A stretch of 31,552 nucleotides of DNA from assembly GCA_937967345.1 (NCBI GenBank), contig CALBTN010000457.1, forward strand, positions 1 to 31,552, given 5' to 3'. Position numbers and translations under genes: made by a program. Positions 16,320 to 25,160 of the stretch are shown piece after piece; within the stretch, counting starts at the first letter, position 1, and every line of letters begins with the position of its first letter. A model generated the notes under the pieces. That model was not told where the DNA came from and did not search any database. It saw only the letters and a list, made by a program, of their open reading frames with translations. The DNA is from an uncultured Rubrivivax sp. (GTDB lineage: Bacteria > Pseudomonadota > Gammaproteobacteria > Burkholderiales > Burkholderiaceae_C).

Positions 16320-16435
16320 GATCGACAACGCCAGTATTGGTTGCTCGCGCGGGCCAACGACGGCGCTACGGCAGCACCATCGCGATGGCGCCAATTCTAC
16401 TGCCGGCCGAAACGCCGGCCACCGGTCAGGGCCGA

Positions 16436-16511
16436 TGGTGGGTGCTGAGGGGCTCGAACCCCCGACCTACGCCTTGTAAGGGCGCCGCTCTACCAACTGA
16501 GCTAAGCACCC
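16436..16511 (-). tRNA. tRNA-Val (TAC anticodon)
   Basis: Minus-strand cloverleaf: acceptor GGGTGCT, D-arm TAGCTCAGTTGGTAGAG, anticodon loop CTTACAA with TAC, T-arm with GGTTCGAGCC, acceptor AGCACCC, discriminator A and encoded CCA. It starts 22 bp after the HU stop codon and is probably co-transcribed with HU. Confidence 0.96.
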
Positions 16512-16533
16512 TGCCGGGTGCCGCGCGCGCGGC

Positions 16534-16806
16534 TTACTTCAACGCGTCGCGCAGCGCCTTTCCGGGCTTGAACTTCGGCACCTTGGCGGCCTTGATCTTG
16601 ATCGCCGCGCCGGTGCGCGGGTTGCGGCCGGTGCGCGCTGCGCGCTTGGTGACGGCGAAGGTGCCGAAACCGACGATGGTGACACTGCCGCTCTTGCGCA
16701 GCGTGGTCTTCACGCCGCCGACGATGGCATCCAACGCCCGCGCCGCCGCGGCCTTGGAGATGTCGGCCTGCGCCGCGATGTGTTCGATCAGATCCGCCTT
16801 GTTCAT
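16534..16806 (-). CDS. hupB: DNA-binding protein HU
   Basis: 90-residue histone-like protein that bends and compacts DNA as a dimer. ATG at 16806 (MNKADLIEHIAAQADISKAA) follows GAGGGG. The family signature GFGTFAVTKRAARTGRNPRT, with the beta-arm Arg/Pro tip, and a C-terminal VPKFKPGKALRDALK are all present. Length is exactly typical. It has a good promoter upstream and tRNA-Val downstream on the same strand. Confidence 0.97.
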   Translation of the reverse strand: MNKADLIEHIAAQADISKAAAARALDAIVGGVKTTLRKSGSVTIVGFGTFAVTKRAARTGRNPRTGAAIKIKAAKVPKFKPGKALRDALK

Positions 16807-16896
16807 TCGGTGGCCCCTCAAGCTCGGTGTTCGAAGATTCTTGTTCGGCGGCAGTCGCTCGTGCAGGGTCGAAACGACGCGCAAGCCCTGCGCAGA

Positions 16897-16925
16897 ATTA
16901 CAGTCTTGCGCCCAGGCAGTGTCAA
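16897..16925 (-). promoter_or_regulatory. hupB: Sigma-70 promoter of HU
   Basis: Minus strand: consensus -35 TTGACA (16920-16925), 17-bp spacer, -10 TGTAAT (16897-16902, one mismatch). It stands about 90 bp upstream of the HU start, between the HU gene and the end of the dehydrogenase gene. Confidence 0.75.
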
Positions 16926-16977
16926 GGCCGGCGCGGGATTCTATTCGTGACCACTGTGCGAGCCGGCGTGCCACAGA

Positions 16978-18069
16978 TCACGCCGCCGCGACGATCCGCG
17001 CCAACGCGCTGCCGACATCGGCCGTTCCCGCACTGCCGCCGATGTCCGCGGTGCGCGGCGCCTGCGGGTCCGACAGCAGCGCCTCGATCGCGCCGACGAT
17101 GGCGTCGTGCGCGTCGCTGTGGCCGAGAAAATCGAGCATCAGCGCGGCCGACCACACCATCGCGATCGGGTTGGCGATGCCGCGCCCGGCAATGTCGGGC
17201 GCCGAGCCGTGCACCGGCTCGAACAGCGACGGCCACTGCCGCGTCGGGTTGAGGTTGGCCGACGGCGCGATGCCGATGGTGCCGGCGCAGGCCGGGCCCA
17301 GGTCGGACAGGATGTCGCCGAACAGGTTGCTGGCCACGACCACGTCGAAGGCCTGCGGCCGCTGCACGAAGTGCGCGGCCAGGATGTCGATGTGGAAGCG
17401 ATCGACGCTGACCTGCGGGTAGGCCTTGGCCATGGCCTCGACGCGCTCGTCCCAGTAGGGCATGGTGATCGAGATGCCGTTGCTCTTGGTGGCCGAGGTG
17501 AGCTTGCGCCGCGGCCGGCGCAGTGCCTGCTCGAACGCGAACTTCAGCACGCGGTCCACGCCGATGCGCGACATCACGGTTTGCTGCATCACGATCTCGC
17601 GCTCGCTGCCTTCGTACATGCGCCCGCCGATGCTCGAGTACTCGCCTTCGGTGTTCTCGCGCACGATCAGCATGTCGATGTCGCCCGGGCCAAGCGCGCG
17701 GCCCTGGCAGTCGACCAGCGGCGAGCGGATGCCCGGCATCAGCCGCGCCGGACGCAGATTGACGTACTGGTCGAATTCGCGCCGGAACTTCAGCAGCGAA
17801 CCCCACAGCGACACGTGGTCGGGCACGGTGGCCGGCCAGCCGACCGCGCCGAAGAAGATGGCCTCGTGGCCGCCGATACGGTCCTTCCAGTCGGGCGGCA
17901 TCATCTGGCCGTGCCTGGCGTGGTGGTCGCAGCTGGCGAAGTCGAAGTGGTCGAGCTGCAGCCCGATGCCGAAGCGGCGCGCCGCCGCGTCGAGCACGCG
18001 CAGGCCCTCGGGCATGACCTCCTTGCCGATGCCGTCGCCGGCGATGACCGCGATGCGATGCTTGCTCAT
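16978..18069 (-). CDS. Tartrate/D-malate-type decarboxylating dehydrogenase (isopropylmalate dehydrogenase family)
   Basis: 363-residue NAD-dependent beta-decarboxylating dehydrogenase. N-terminal HRIAVIAGDGIGKEVMPEGL, substrate loop with RPARLMPGIRSPL, VRENTEGEYSSIGGR, TKSNGISITMPYWD, DVVVASNLFGDILSDL and EPVHGSAPDIAGRGIANP mark the isocitrate/isopropylmalate family. The DHHARHG segment and the long VGWPATVPDHVSLWG loop point to the tartrate dehydrogenase/D-malate dehydrogenase subgroup (TtuC/DmlA) rather than LeuB. The start overlaps the stop of the upstream DMT transporter gene by four bases (ATGA), so they are translationally coupled. The transporter could move a related organic acid (inference). 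Confidence 0.85.
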   Translation of the reverse strand: MSKHRIAVIAGDGIGKEVMPEGLRVLDAAARRFGIGLQLDHFDFASCDHHARHGQMMPPDWKDRIGGHEAIFFGAVGWPATVPDHVSLWGSLLKFRREFDQYVNLRPARLMPGIRSPLVDCQGRALGPGDIDMLIVRENTEGEYSSIGGRMYEGSEREIVMQQTVMSRIGVDRVLKFAFEQALRRPRRKLTSATKSNGISITMPYWDERVEAMAKAYPQVSVDRFHIDILAAHFVQRPQAFDVVVASNLFGDILSDLGPACAGTIGIAPSANLNPTRQWPSLFEPVHGSAPDIAGRGIANPIAMVWSAALMLDFLGHSDAHDAIVGAIEALLSDPQAPRTADIGGSAGTADVGSALARIVAAA

Positions 18070-19010
18070 GCCTTGATCTCCTCGGGCGGCGCCGCGCGCA
18101 CCGCGCCGTAGCGCACCACCAGTGCAACGCCCAGCGCCGTCAGCGCCAGGCCGGCCAGCACCAGCGGCGTCAGCGGTTCGTCGAACAGCGCCCAGGCCAG
18201 CACCGCGGTACATGGCGGCACCAGGTACATCAGGCTGGCCACCCGGGTGGCCGCGCCGCGCTGCACCAGCATGTACAGCAGCGAACTGCCGCCCAGCGAC
18301 AGCACCAGCACCGACCACGCCATCGCCACCAGCAGCTGCGGCGCGGTGCTGACGACCTCGGCCTCGAACAGCGCGAAGGGCAGCACGACGATGAACGCCG
18401 CCGCCAGCTGCACCGCATTGGCGCTGCGCACGTCGCACGCTTTGACGAAGCGCTTCTGGTACAGCGTGCCGATGGTGATCGCCAGCAGCGCAAGCAGGGT
18501 CAGGGCCAGGTTCGAAGCGGTGATCTCGCCCTGACCGAGCTTGTCCCGCACCACCAGCACCAGCCCGCCCAGGCCAAGCGCCAGGCCCAGCCATTGGCGC
18601 GCCGCGATGCGCTGCTCGGTGCCGGCGGCCGACACCCACAGCGCGGTCAGCACCGGCTGCAGGCCGACGATCAGCGCCGACGTGCCGGCGCCAATGCCGA
18701 GCTTGATCGCGCCCCACACGCCGCCGAGGTAGCCCGCGTGCATGAAGGTCCCGGTCACCGCCAGATGCAGCCATTGCCGTCGACCCTGCGGCCAGGCGGC
18801 ACGCGACAGCAGCACCCACAGCACGAAAGCCAGCACCGACAGCGCAAAGCGCCAGGCCAGGAAGCGCATCGGCGGCGCATGCGGCATGCCCAGGCGCGCC
18901 ACCACGAAGCCGGTGCTCCACAGCAGCACGAACACCGCGGGCATCGCAGCGTCCAGTGCGGCGGACTGCGGCCCGCCCATCGGCAGCTCAGCGTGCCGCC
19001 CGGGAGTCAT
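18066..19010 (-). CDS. EamA/DMT-family transporter
   Basis: 314 residues with about ten hydrophobic helices in two similar EamA halves (about 15-150 and 165-300), the drug/metabolite transporter layout. Conserved pieces include LLWSTGFVVARLGM, the first-half end LVVRDKLG, and VPPCTAVLAWALFDEPLTPL in the second half. The start at 19010 overlaps the pgsA stop (ATGA), and its own stop overlaps the dehydrogenase start (ATGA), giving a tightly coupled three-gene run. A later start (MGGPQSAAL, 18980) is possible. Substrate is not readable. Confidence 0.87.
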   Translation of the reverse strand: MTPGRHAELPMGGPQSAALDAAMPAVFVLLWSTGFVVARLGMPHAPPMRFLAWRFALSVLAFVLWVLLSRAAWPQGRRQWLHLAVTGTFMHAGYLGGVWGAIKLGIGAGTSALIVGLQPVLTALWVSAAGTEQRIAARQWLGLALGLGGLVLVVRDKLGQGEITASNLALTLLALLAITIGTLYQKRFVKACDVRSANAVQLAAAFIVVLPFALFEAEVVSTAPQLLVAMAWSVLVLSLGGSSLLYMLVQRGAATRVASLMYLVPPCTAVLAWALFDEPLTPLVLAGLALTALGVALVVRYGAVRAAPPEEIKA

Positions 19011-19573
19011 CGCGCCTTGGCGCGAATCTCGGGCATCGCCTTGCGCATGTAGTACACCATCGACCAGATCGTCAGCACGCACGCCGCGTAGATCAGCCCG
19101 GTGCCCCAGATGCGGGTATCGACCACGCCGAACAGCGCGTTGTCGAACAGCAGGAACGGAATGGCCACCATCTGCGCCATCGTCTTGGCCTTGCCGATCA
19201 TGCTCACCGCCACGCTGCGCGACGCGCCGATCTGCGCCATCCACTCGCGCAGCGCCGAGATCGCGATCTCGCGCCCGATGATGATGAAGGCGACGAGCGC
19301 GTTCACGCGGTCGAGCTGCAGCAGGATCAGCAGCGCCGCGCACACCAAGAACTTGTCGGCCACCGGGTCGAGGAACGCGCCGAAGGACGAGGTCTGGTTC
19401 AGCCGGCGCGCCAGCCAGCCGTCGAGCCAGTCGGTTGCCGCGACCACGATGAACAGCCAGGTCGCCAAGGCGTTGCGCGTGGCCACGTCCAGCGGCAGGT
19501 AGAACACGCCGACGATCAGCGGGATCGCGATGATGCGCGCCCAGGTCAGCAGCGTCGGGATGGTGAAGAACAT
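19007..19573 (-). CDS. pgsA: CDP-diacylglycerol--glycerol-3-phosphate 3-phosphatidyltransferase
   Basis: Inner-membrane enzyme committing CDP-diacylglycerol to phosphatidylglycerol synthesis, 188 residues. The CDP-alcohol transferase motif D-G-x2-A-R-x8-G-x3-D-x3-D is complete in DWLDGWLARRLNQTSSFGAF followed by LDPVAD. Several membrane helices surround it, and the start MFFTIPTLLTWARI is typical. It lies 49 bp downstream of uvrC; uvrC-pgsA adjacency is common in proteobacteria. Confidence 0.96.
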   Translation of the reverse strand: MFFTIPTLLTWARIIAIPLIVGVFYLPLDVATRNALATWLFIVVAATDWLDGWLARRLNQTSSFGAFLDPVADKFLVCAALLILLQLDRVNALVAFIIIGREIAISALREWMAQIGASRSVAVSMIGKAKTMAQMVAIPFLLFDNALFGVVDTRIWGTGLIYAACVLTIWSMVYYMRKAMPEIRAKAR

Positions 19574-19622
19574 CGCCCCATTGTGCCGCGCCCCGGGTGG
19601 CCCGGGTCGGTCCGGCGCCGGC

Positions 19623-21623
19623 TCAGTGCAGCGCGCGGTAGATCGCCTCGGCCAGATCGCGCGAGATGCCGTCCACGCCGGCCAGGTCGTCGACGCCGGC
19701 ATCGGCCACGCCGCGCACGCCGCCAAAGCGTTGCAGCAACGCGGCGCGCTTCTTCGGCCCGACGCCCGGAATGTCCTGCAAGCGGCTGGCGCCGGTGCGC
19801 ACCCGCGCCCGGCGGGCGCGCATGCCGGTGATGGCGAAGCGGTGCGCCTCGTCGCGGATCTGCGCCACCAGCATCAGCGCGGCTGAATCGCGGCCCAGTG
19901 CCACCTTCGGGCGGCCGTCGGCGAACACCAGTTCCTCCAGGCCGACCTTGCGGCCCTCGCCTTTTTCGACGCCGACGATCAGCCCGATGTCCAGCCCCAG
20001 GTCCTCGAACACTTCGCGCGCCACGCCGACCTGGCCGCGCCCGCCGTCGACCAGCACCAGATCGGGCATGCGCGCCAAACCGCGCTCGCCGCCCGGCGCG
20101 GCATCGTCGGCCGCGGCCTGCAGCGCGGCCAGCCGGGCATAGCGGCGCGTCAGCACCTGGCGCATCGCCGCGTAATCGTCGCCGCCGGTCACGGCCTCGA
20201 TGTTGAAGCGCCGGTACTGGGCGCTTTGCATGCGGTGGTCCTCGTAGACCACGCACGACGCCTGCGTCGCCTCGCCGGCGGTGTGGCTGATGTCGAAACA
20301 CTCGACGCGAAAGCGCTCGGGGTCGGCCAGATCCAGATCCAGCGCCTCGGCCAGCGCGCGCGTGCGCTCGCGCTGCGAGCCTTCTTCGGCCAGCAGCCGG
20401 GCCAGCGCGATGCCCGCACCCTGGATCGCCATGTCCAGCCAGATGCGGCGCTGCTCGCGCGGCTGGTGCACCGCGCGAATGCGCTGGCCGCACTGCTGGG
20501 CCAGCGCACCGATCAAGCCGGCATCGACGGCGTGGCTCAACACCAGCAGCGGCGGCACCGGCTGCCCCAGGTAATGCTGCGCGATGAAGGCTTGCAGCAC
20601 CTGCTGCTCGCGGCTGAGTTCGCGCGCGCCGCCCTCGCCGCCCTCGCCGCCAGCGCCTTCGCCGTCGTCGTCGGTGGCGATGGTGGCGGCATCGGCCAGC
20701 TGCGCCGGGAAGTAGGCGCGATCCCCCAGGTGGCGGCTGCCGCGCACCATGGCCAGGTTGACGCAGGCGCGCCCGCCCGCCACCCGCACCGCCAGGATGT
20801 CGGCGTCGCGGTCGCCGCCCGAATGGCTGCTTTCATCGACCGCCTGCTGGTGCAGCACGCGCGACAGCGCGCCGATGCGGTCGCGCAGCTCGGCCGCCTT
20901 CTCGTAGTCCAGCGCGTCGGCGCTGGCCATCATCTGCTCGCGCAACTCGTCGATCACCTGCTGTGATTCGCCGAGCAAGAAGCGCTCGGCGTTGCGCACG
21001 TCGCGCGCATAGTCAGCCTGCGCGACCAACCCGACGCAAGGCGCCGAGCAGCGCTGGATCTGGTACAGCAGGCACGGCCGCGAGCGGTTGGCGAAGACCG
21101 TGTCCTCGCAGGTGCGCAGCCGAAACACCTTCTGGATCAGCTGGATCGTCTCCTTCACCGCCCAGGCGCCGGGGTACGGGCCGTAGTAGCGGTGCTTGCG
21201 GTCGACGCTGCCGCGGTAATAGGCCACGCGCGGGAAGCGTGCGGCCTGGGTCGCGGCCACGCCGTCGGCGCTGCCGGTGATCTTCAGGTACGGATAGCTC
21301 TTGTCGTCGCGGAACAGGATGTTGAACTTCGGGTTCAACGTCTTGATCAGGTTGTTCTCGAGCAGCAGCGCCTCGGCCTCGGTGCGCACCACGGTGGTCT
21401 CGAGCCGCGCGATGCGCGCGACCATCTGGCCGACGCGCGTGCCACCGTGGTCCTTGTGGAAGTAGCTCGAGACGCGCTTTTTCAGGTTGCGCGCCTTGCC
21501 CACGTACAGCACCTCGCCGCGCGCGTCGAAGTAGCGGTACACGCCGGGCAGCCCCGGCAGCGCGGCCACCTCGGCGAGCAGCCGCTCGCGCACGGCATCG
21601 GCGGTGTCCTCGGTCGAGCTCAT
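19623..21623 (-). CDS. uvrC: Excinuclease ABC subunit C
   Basis: 666-residue nuclease subunit that makes both incisions in nucleotide excision repair. The ATG at 21623 gives MSSTEDTADAVRERLLAEVA, then the GIY-YIG domain (GVYRYFDARGEVLYVGKARN), used for the 3' cut. A UVR/UvrB-binding motif (ALDYEKAAELRDRIGAL) lies near residue 210. The RNase H-like 5'-cutting domain (LVLVDGGRGQVG) follows, with a C-terminal helix-hairpin-helix region (LQDIPGVGPKKRAALLQRFG). An acidic/Gly-rich insert (DDDGEGAGGEGGEGGAREL) is unusual but in frame. Divergent from earP with only 35 bp between starts. Confidence 0.96.
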   Translation of the reverse strand: MSSTEDTADAVRERLLAEVAALPGLPGVYRYFDARGEVLYVGKARNLKKRVSSYFHKDHGGTRVGQMVARIARLETTVVRTEAEALLLENNLIKTLNPKFNILFRDDKSYPYLKITGSADGVAATQAARFPRVAYYRGSVDRKHRYYGPYPGAWAVKETIQLIQKVFRLRTCEDTVFANRSRPCLLYQIQRCSAPCVGLVAQADYARDVRNAERFLLGESQQVIDELREQMMASADALDYEKAAELRDRIGALSRVLHQQAVDESSHSGGDRDADILAVRVAGGRACVNLAMVRGSRHLGDRAYFPAQLADAATIATDDDGEGAGGEGGEGGARELSREQQVLQAFIAQHYLGQPVPPLLVLSHAVDAGLIGALAQQCGQRIRAVHQPREQRRIWLDMAIQGAGIALARLLAEEGSQRERTRALAEALDLDLADPERFRVECFDISHTAGEATQASCVVYEDHRMQSAQYRRFNIEAVTGGDDYAAMRQVLTRRYARLAALQAAADDAAPGGERGLARMPDLVLVDGGRGQVGVAREVFEDLGLDIGLIVGVEKGEGRKVGLEELVFADGRPKVALGRDSAALMLVAQIRDEAHRFAITGMRARRARVRTGASRLQDIPGVGPKKRAALLQRFGGVRGVADAGVDDLAGVDGISRDLAEAIYRALH

Positions 21624-21658
21624 CACGGCCGATTTTGCGGCCTTCGATAATGCCCACG

Positions 21659-22714
21659 ATGCGCTGGGCCCTGTTCTGCCGCGTGATCGACAACTTCGGC
21701 GATATCGGCGTGTGCTGGCGCCTGGCCGCCGATCTGGGCGCGCGCGGCGAGCAGGTGCGGTTGTGGGTCGACGACGCCTCGGCACTGGCCTGGATGGCAC
21801 CGCATGGCGCAGCCAACGTGACGGTGGCCGCCTGGCACGAGGCCGCGGCGGCCGAGGCCGGCGGTGGCGCTGCCGAGCTGGCCGACGTGGTCGTCGAGGC
21901 CTTCGGCTGCGACCCGCCGCCGGCCTTCGTCAGCGGCATGGCGCGGCGCGAGACGCCGCCGGTGTGGATCAACCTTGAGTACCTCAGCGCCGAGCCCTAC
22001 GTGCGCCGCAGCCACGGCCTTTGTTCGCCGCAACTGGCCGGGCCGGGGCGCGGCCTGCGCAAGTGGTTCTTCTACCCCGGCTTCGATGCAGGCAGCGGCG
22101 GGCTGCTGCGCGAAACCGGCCTGATGCGCGAGCGACACCGCTTCGACGCCCCCGCCTGGCTGCGCGCGCGCGGCCTCGATCCGGCGCCGCACGAGCGCGT
22201 GGTCAGCCTGTTTTGCTATCCCGGCGCACCGCTGCCGGCGCTGGCGCAGTGGCTGGACGCGGCGCCGACCCTGCTGCTGCACCCGCAAGGCGTGACGCCG
22301 CCGCGCCCGGCCTCGCCCCGGCTGCGCTGCGTCGCGCTGCCGTGGCTGAGCCAACCCGACTACGACCGCCTGCTGTGGTCGTGCGAGTTGAACTTCGTGC
22401 GCGGCGAGGATTCCTTCGTGCGCGCGCAGTGGGCCGGCGTGCCGTTCGTCTGGCAGATCTACCCGCAGCACGACGCAGCCCACGCCGCCAAGCTCGACGC
22501 CTTCCTCGACCGCATGCTCGACGGCGCCGGCCTGGCGGCGGCCACGGCGCTGCGCCGGCTGTGGCGGGCCTGGAACGGCCTGGGCGATGCGGCGCAGGTG
22601 CATCTGCCCGCCGCCGCGCCGTGGCGCGAGCTGGTGCTGCGCTGGCGTACACAACTGCTGGCGCAGCCTGACCTGACGTCGGCGCTGCTCGGCTTCGCCG
22701 CCGCCAAACGGTAG
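21659..22714 (+). CDS. earP: EF-P arginine rhamnosyltransferase EarP
   Basis: Transfers rhamnose from dTDP-rhamnose to Arg32 of elongation factor P, 351 residues. The start MRWALFCRVIDNFGDIGVCW matches the family N-terminus, so ATG 21659 is preferred over 21650. The catalytic aspartates appear as D11 and D15, and the nucleotide-sugar site as RGEDSFVRAQWAGVPFVWQI. The two-domain GT-B fold is full length. The target gene efp follows 79 bp downstream on the same strand, the usual arrangement in betaproteobacteria and some gammaproteobacteria. Confidence 0.96.
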   Translation: MRWALFCRVIDNFGDIGVCWRLAADLGARGEQVRLWVDDASALAWMAPHGAANVTVAAWHEAAAAEAGGGAAELADVVVEAFGCDPPPAFVSGMARRETPPVWINLEYLSAEPYVRRSHGLCSPQLAGPGRGLRKWFFYPGFDAGSGGLLRETGLMRERHRFDAPAWLRARGLDPAPHERVVSLFCYPGAPLPALAQWLDAAPTLLLHPQGVTPPRPASPRLRCVALPWLSQPDYDRLLWSCELNFVRGEDSFVRAQWAGVPFVWQIYPQHDAAHAAKLDAFLDRMLDGAGLAAATALRRLWRAWNGLGDAAQVHLPAAAPWRELVLRWRTQLLAQPDLTSALLGFAAAKR

Positions 22715-22793
22715 AATTGCCGGCTTTGCGCGCGCGGCGCGCGCGACAGGTGGCCTGCTGCGGCGGCCACCACGCAACCCGGAAAACCTCACC
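22712..22793 (+). promoter_or_regulatory. efp: efp leader with candidate -10 and hairpins
   Basis: A -10-like TAGAAT overlaps the earP stop (22712-22717), but no acceptable -35 is visible. The leader then has a GC palindrome (GCGCGCGCGGCGCGCGCG) and an inverted repeat GGTGGCC / GGCCACC around TGCTGCGGC. The ribosome site is weak. efp may be expressed separately from earP from here. Confidence 0.35.
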
Positions 22794-23348
22794 ATGAAAC
22801 TCGCACAGGAAATCCGCGCCGGCAACGTGATCATGCAGGGCAAGGACCCGATGGTCGTGCTCAAGACCGAGTACAGCCGCGGCGGGCGCAACTCGGCCAC
22901 CGTGCGCATGAAGCTGAAGAATCTGCTCAATGCGTCGGGCACCGAAGTCGTCTTCAAGGCCGACGACAAGATGGACCAGATCGTGCTCGACAAGAAGGAG
23001 TGCACCTACTCGTACTTCGCTGACCCGATGTACGCGTTCATGGACGCCGAGTACAACCAGTTCGAGGTCGAGGCCGAGAACATGGGCGACGCGATCCAGT
23101 ACCTCGAGGACCAGATGCCGGTCGAGGTGGTGTTCTACGACGGCAAGGCGATCTCGGTCGAGCTGCCGACCACGCTGGTGCGCGAGATCACCTACACCGA
23201 GCCGGCGGTCAAGGGCGACACCTCGGGCAAGGTGCTCAAGCCGGCCAAGCTGGCCACCGGGCTGGAGATCGCGGTACCGCTGTTCGTCGAGACCGGCGAC
23301 AAGATCGAGATCGACACGCGCACCCACGAGTACCGCAAGCGCGTCTGA
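22794..23348 (+). CDS. efp: Translation elongation factor P
   Basis: 184-residue tRNA-mimic that rescues ribosomes stalled at polyproline. Three-domain protein from MKLAQEIRAGNVIMQGKDPM to DTRTHEYRKRV. The tip of domain I reads EYSRGGRNS with Arg32, the residue rhamnosylated by EarP, instead of the lysine modified by EpmA in enterobacteria. This agrees with the upstream earP gene. Length is typical. Confidence 0.97.
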   Translation: MKLAQEIRAGNVIMQGKDPMVVLKTEYSRGGRNSATVRMKLKNLLNASGTEVVFKADDKMDQIVLDKKECTYSYFADPMYAFMDAEYNQFEVEAENMGDAIQYLEDQMPVEVVFYDGKAISVELPTTLVREITYTEPAVKGDTSGKVLKPAKLATGLEIAVPLFVETGDKIEIDTRTHEYRKRV

Positions 23349-23399
23349 GGCCACAGCTGCGGCGCGCAGGCCCGAGGGCCGGCTGGCGCCGCGCACGGC

Positions 23400-25160
23400 A
23401 TGAGCAGCAGCAGCGTCACGCTGCAACTCGGTTTCGGCCTGGGCGATGCCTTCTTGCAGGCCTGGCGCAACTGGCGCAGTGCGCCGGCCTCTGCCGCGCT
23501 AGCGGCCCGGCTGGACTTCATCGCCATTGCCTCGACGCTGCCCGACGCGCACGCGCTGCAGCGTGCGCACCACGGCAGCACGCTGCAACCCTTGGCCGAC
23601 GCGCTGGCCGCGCAGTGGCCGCCGCGCAGCCGCAACCTGCACCGGCTGGCGTTCGACGGCGGCCGGGTGCGGCTGCTGCTGGCACCGGGCGATGTGCTGG
23701 TGCTGCTGCCGCAGCTGCGGGCACGGGTGCAACGCATCCTGGTCGACGAACTGCCGCAGGCGGCCGATCCGTTGCAGGCCCCGCGGCGGCTGGGCAAAGG
23801 CCTGGCGCGGCTGGCCGCCAGCGGCGCGCGCCTGACGGCGACGACGGCGCCGCCGGCATTGGCACCCGCACTGGTCAGCGCCGGCTTCGAGCTGACCGAC
23901 GCAGGCCCACCGTTGCAGGCGGCGTACCGCCCGCGCTTCACGCCGCGCGGGCGGCAGCTTGGCAACCCGCAGGCTGGTGACCGCCATGCGCTGGTGGTCG
24001 GCGCCGGGCTGGCCGGCTGTGCGCTGGCTGCTGCCCTGGCCGAGCACGGCTGGCGCAGCACGCTGATCGACGCCGCCGCCGCACCCGCCACCCAGGGATC
24101 GGGCAATCCGGCCGGCCTGTTTCACGGCATCGTCAACCCGCAGGACGGCGTGCATGCGCGCTTCAACCGCGCCGCCGCGCTGCAGGCGCAGCGCTCGGTG
24201 CAGCAAGCGCTGCATGAGGGCCTGGCGCAAGGCAGCGTGCAAGGGCTGCTGCGGCTGGAAACCAGCGGTCTGTCGGCCGCGCAGATGCAGCACCGGCTGC
24301 ACTCGCTGCAGTTGCCGGCCGACTACGTGCAGGTGCTCGACGCCGCGCAAGCCGGCACGCACGCTGGCCTGGTGCTCACGCACCCGGCGTGGCTGTACCC
24401 CGGCGGCGGCTGGGTGCGCCCGGCGGCGCTCGCACGCGCGAGCCTGCACCGTGCCGGCGCCGCCACCGAGTTCCGCGGTGGGCTGCAGGTTGCGTCGCTG
24501 CGCCGCGGCAACGGCGGCTGGCAACTGCGCGACGCCGCGGGTGGGCTGATCGCCGCGGCCGAAACCGTGGTGCTGGCCAACGCCGGTGATGCGCTGCGCC
24601 TGCTGGGCGCCCGCCATTGGCCGGTGCGATCGGTGCGCGGACAGATCAGCCAATGCGCGGCGCCGCTGCTGCGGCTGCCACGGCTGCCGCTGGCCGGCGA
24701 CGGCTACTTGCTGCCGGCGGTGGATGGCATCGCGATCTTCGGTGCCACCAGCCAGGCCGACGACGGCGACCCACGGCTGCGCGAGGCCGACCACCTCTAC
24801 AACCTCGAGCGACTGGCCCGGCTCAGTCCGCAGCGGTTGCCGGCGCCGTGCCAGCTGCAAGGGCGCGTCGGCTGGCGTTGCGTCGCCCAGGACCGGCTGC
24901 CGCTGGTGGGCGCGGTGCCCGACGAAACCGCCATCGACCGCGCGGGCTTCGAGCGGCTGGCCGGTCTGCCGCGCCAGCCGGGCCTTTACGTGATCAGCGG
25001 CATGGGCTCGCGCGGCATCGCCTGGTCGGGTCTGGCCGCGCAGTTGCTGGCCGCGCAGATCGCCGGCGCGCCGCTGCCGCTGGAAGCGGCACTGGTGGAT
25101 GCGCTGGACCCGGCGCGCTTCGTTTGGCGCGATTGGCGGAACAAGCGCTCAGCCCGCTGA
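23400..25160 (+). CDS. mnmC: MnmC-type tRNA modification enzyme with shortened, diverged methyltransferase half
   Basis: Bifunctional MnmC enzymes finish mnm5s2U34 in tRNA: an FAD oxidase half removes carboxymethyl and an N-terminal MnmD half adds methyl. The oxidase half looks sound: GAGLAG (201-206), GSGNPAGLFHGIVNPQ from 233, and the C-terminal ISGMGSRGIAWSGLAAQLLA. The methyltransferase half is odd. It begins MSSSSVTLQLGFGLGDAFLQ, roughly 50-60 residues short, and an in-frame stop (the efp stop) rules out a longer start. The SAM loop ETGFGTGLNF is LQLGFGLGDAF, and the D-A-F-A-P-x-x-N-P-x-M-W block is DELPQAADP with no MW. It lies 51 bp after efp and overlaps the end of a convergent small gene by 12 bp. 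Confidence 0.85.
   Translation: MSSSSVTLQLGFGLGDAFLQAWRNWRSAPASAALAARLDFIAIASTLPDAHALQRAHHGSTLQPLADALAAQWPPRSRNLHRLAFDGGRVRLLLAPGDVLVLLPQLRARVQRILVDELPQAADPLQAPRRLGKGLARLAASGARLTATTAPPALAPALVSAGFELTDAGPPLQAAYRPRFTPRGRQLGNPQAGDRHALVVGAGLAGCALAAALAEHGWRSTLIDAAAAPATQGSGNPAGLFHGIVNPQDGVHARFNRAAALQAQRSVQQALHEGLAQGSVQGLLRLETSGLSAAQMQHRLHSLQLPADYVQVLDAAQAGTHAGLVLTHPAWLYPGGGWVRPAALARASLHRAGAATEFRGGLQVASLRRGNGGWQLRDAAGGLIAAAETVVLANAGDALRLLGARHWPVRSVRGQISQCAAPLLRLPRLPLAGDGYLLPAVDGIAIFGATSQADDGDPRLREADHLYNLERLARLSPQRLPAPCQLQGRVGWRCVAQDRLPLVGAVPDETAIDRAGFERLAGLPRQPGLYVISGMGSRGIAWSGLAAQLLAAQIAGAPLPLEAALVDALDPARFVWRDWRNKRSAR

Noticed and set aside
16402..16419. GCCGGC/GCCGGC hairpin just after tRNA-Val as the terminator
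   Set aside because: It lacks a T-tract; the stronger stem with a T-rich tail at 16285-16319 is the better candidate.
14381..17422. A plus-strand open frame of about 1,000 codons across ppiD, tRNA-Val and HU
   Set aside because: It crosses a tRNA gene and two well-defined genes in antisense and has no domain of its own.
21646..21651. GATAAT as -10 of earP
   Set aside because: It overlaps the start-codon region and has no -35 at usable spacing.
22735..22775. GC palindrome and hairpin before efp as a terminator or riboswitch
   Set aside because: No T-tract follows and no conserved aptamer is recognisable; GC-rich self-complementarity is common in this DNA.
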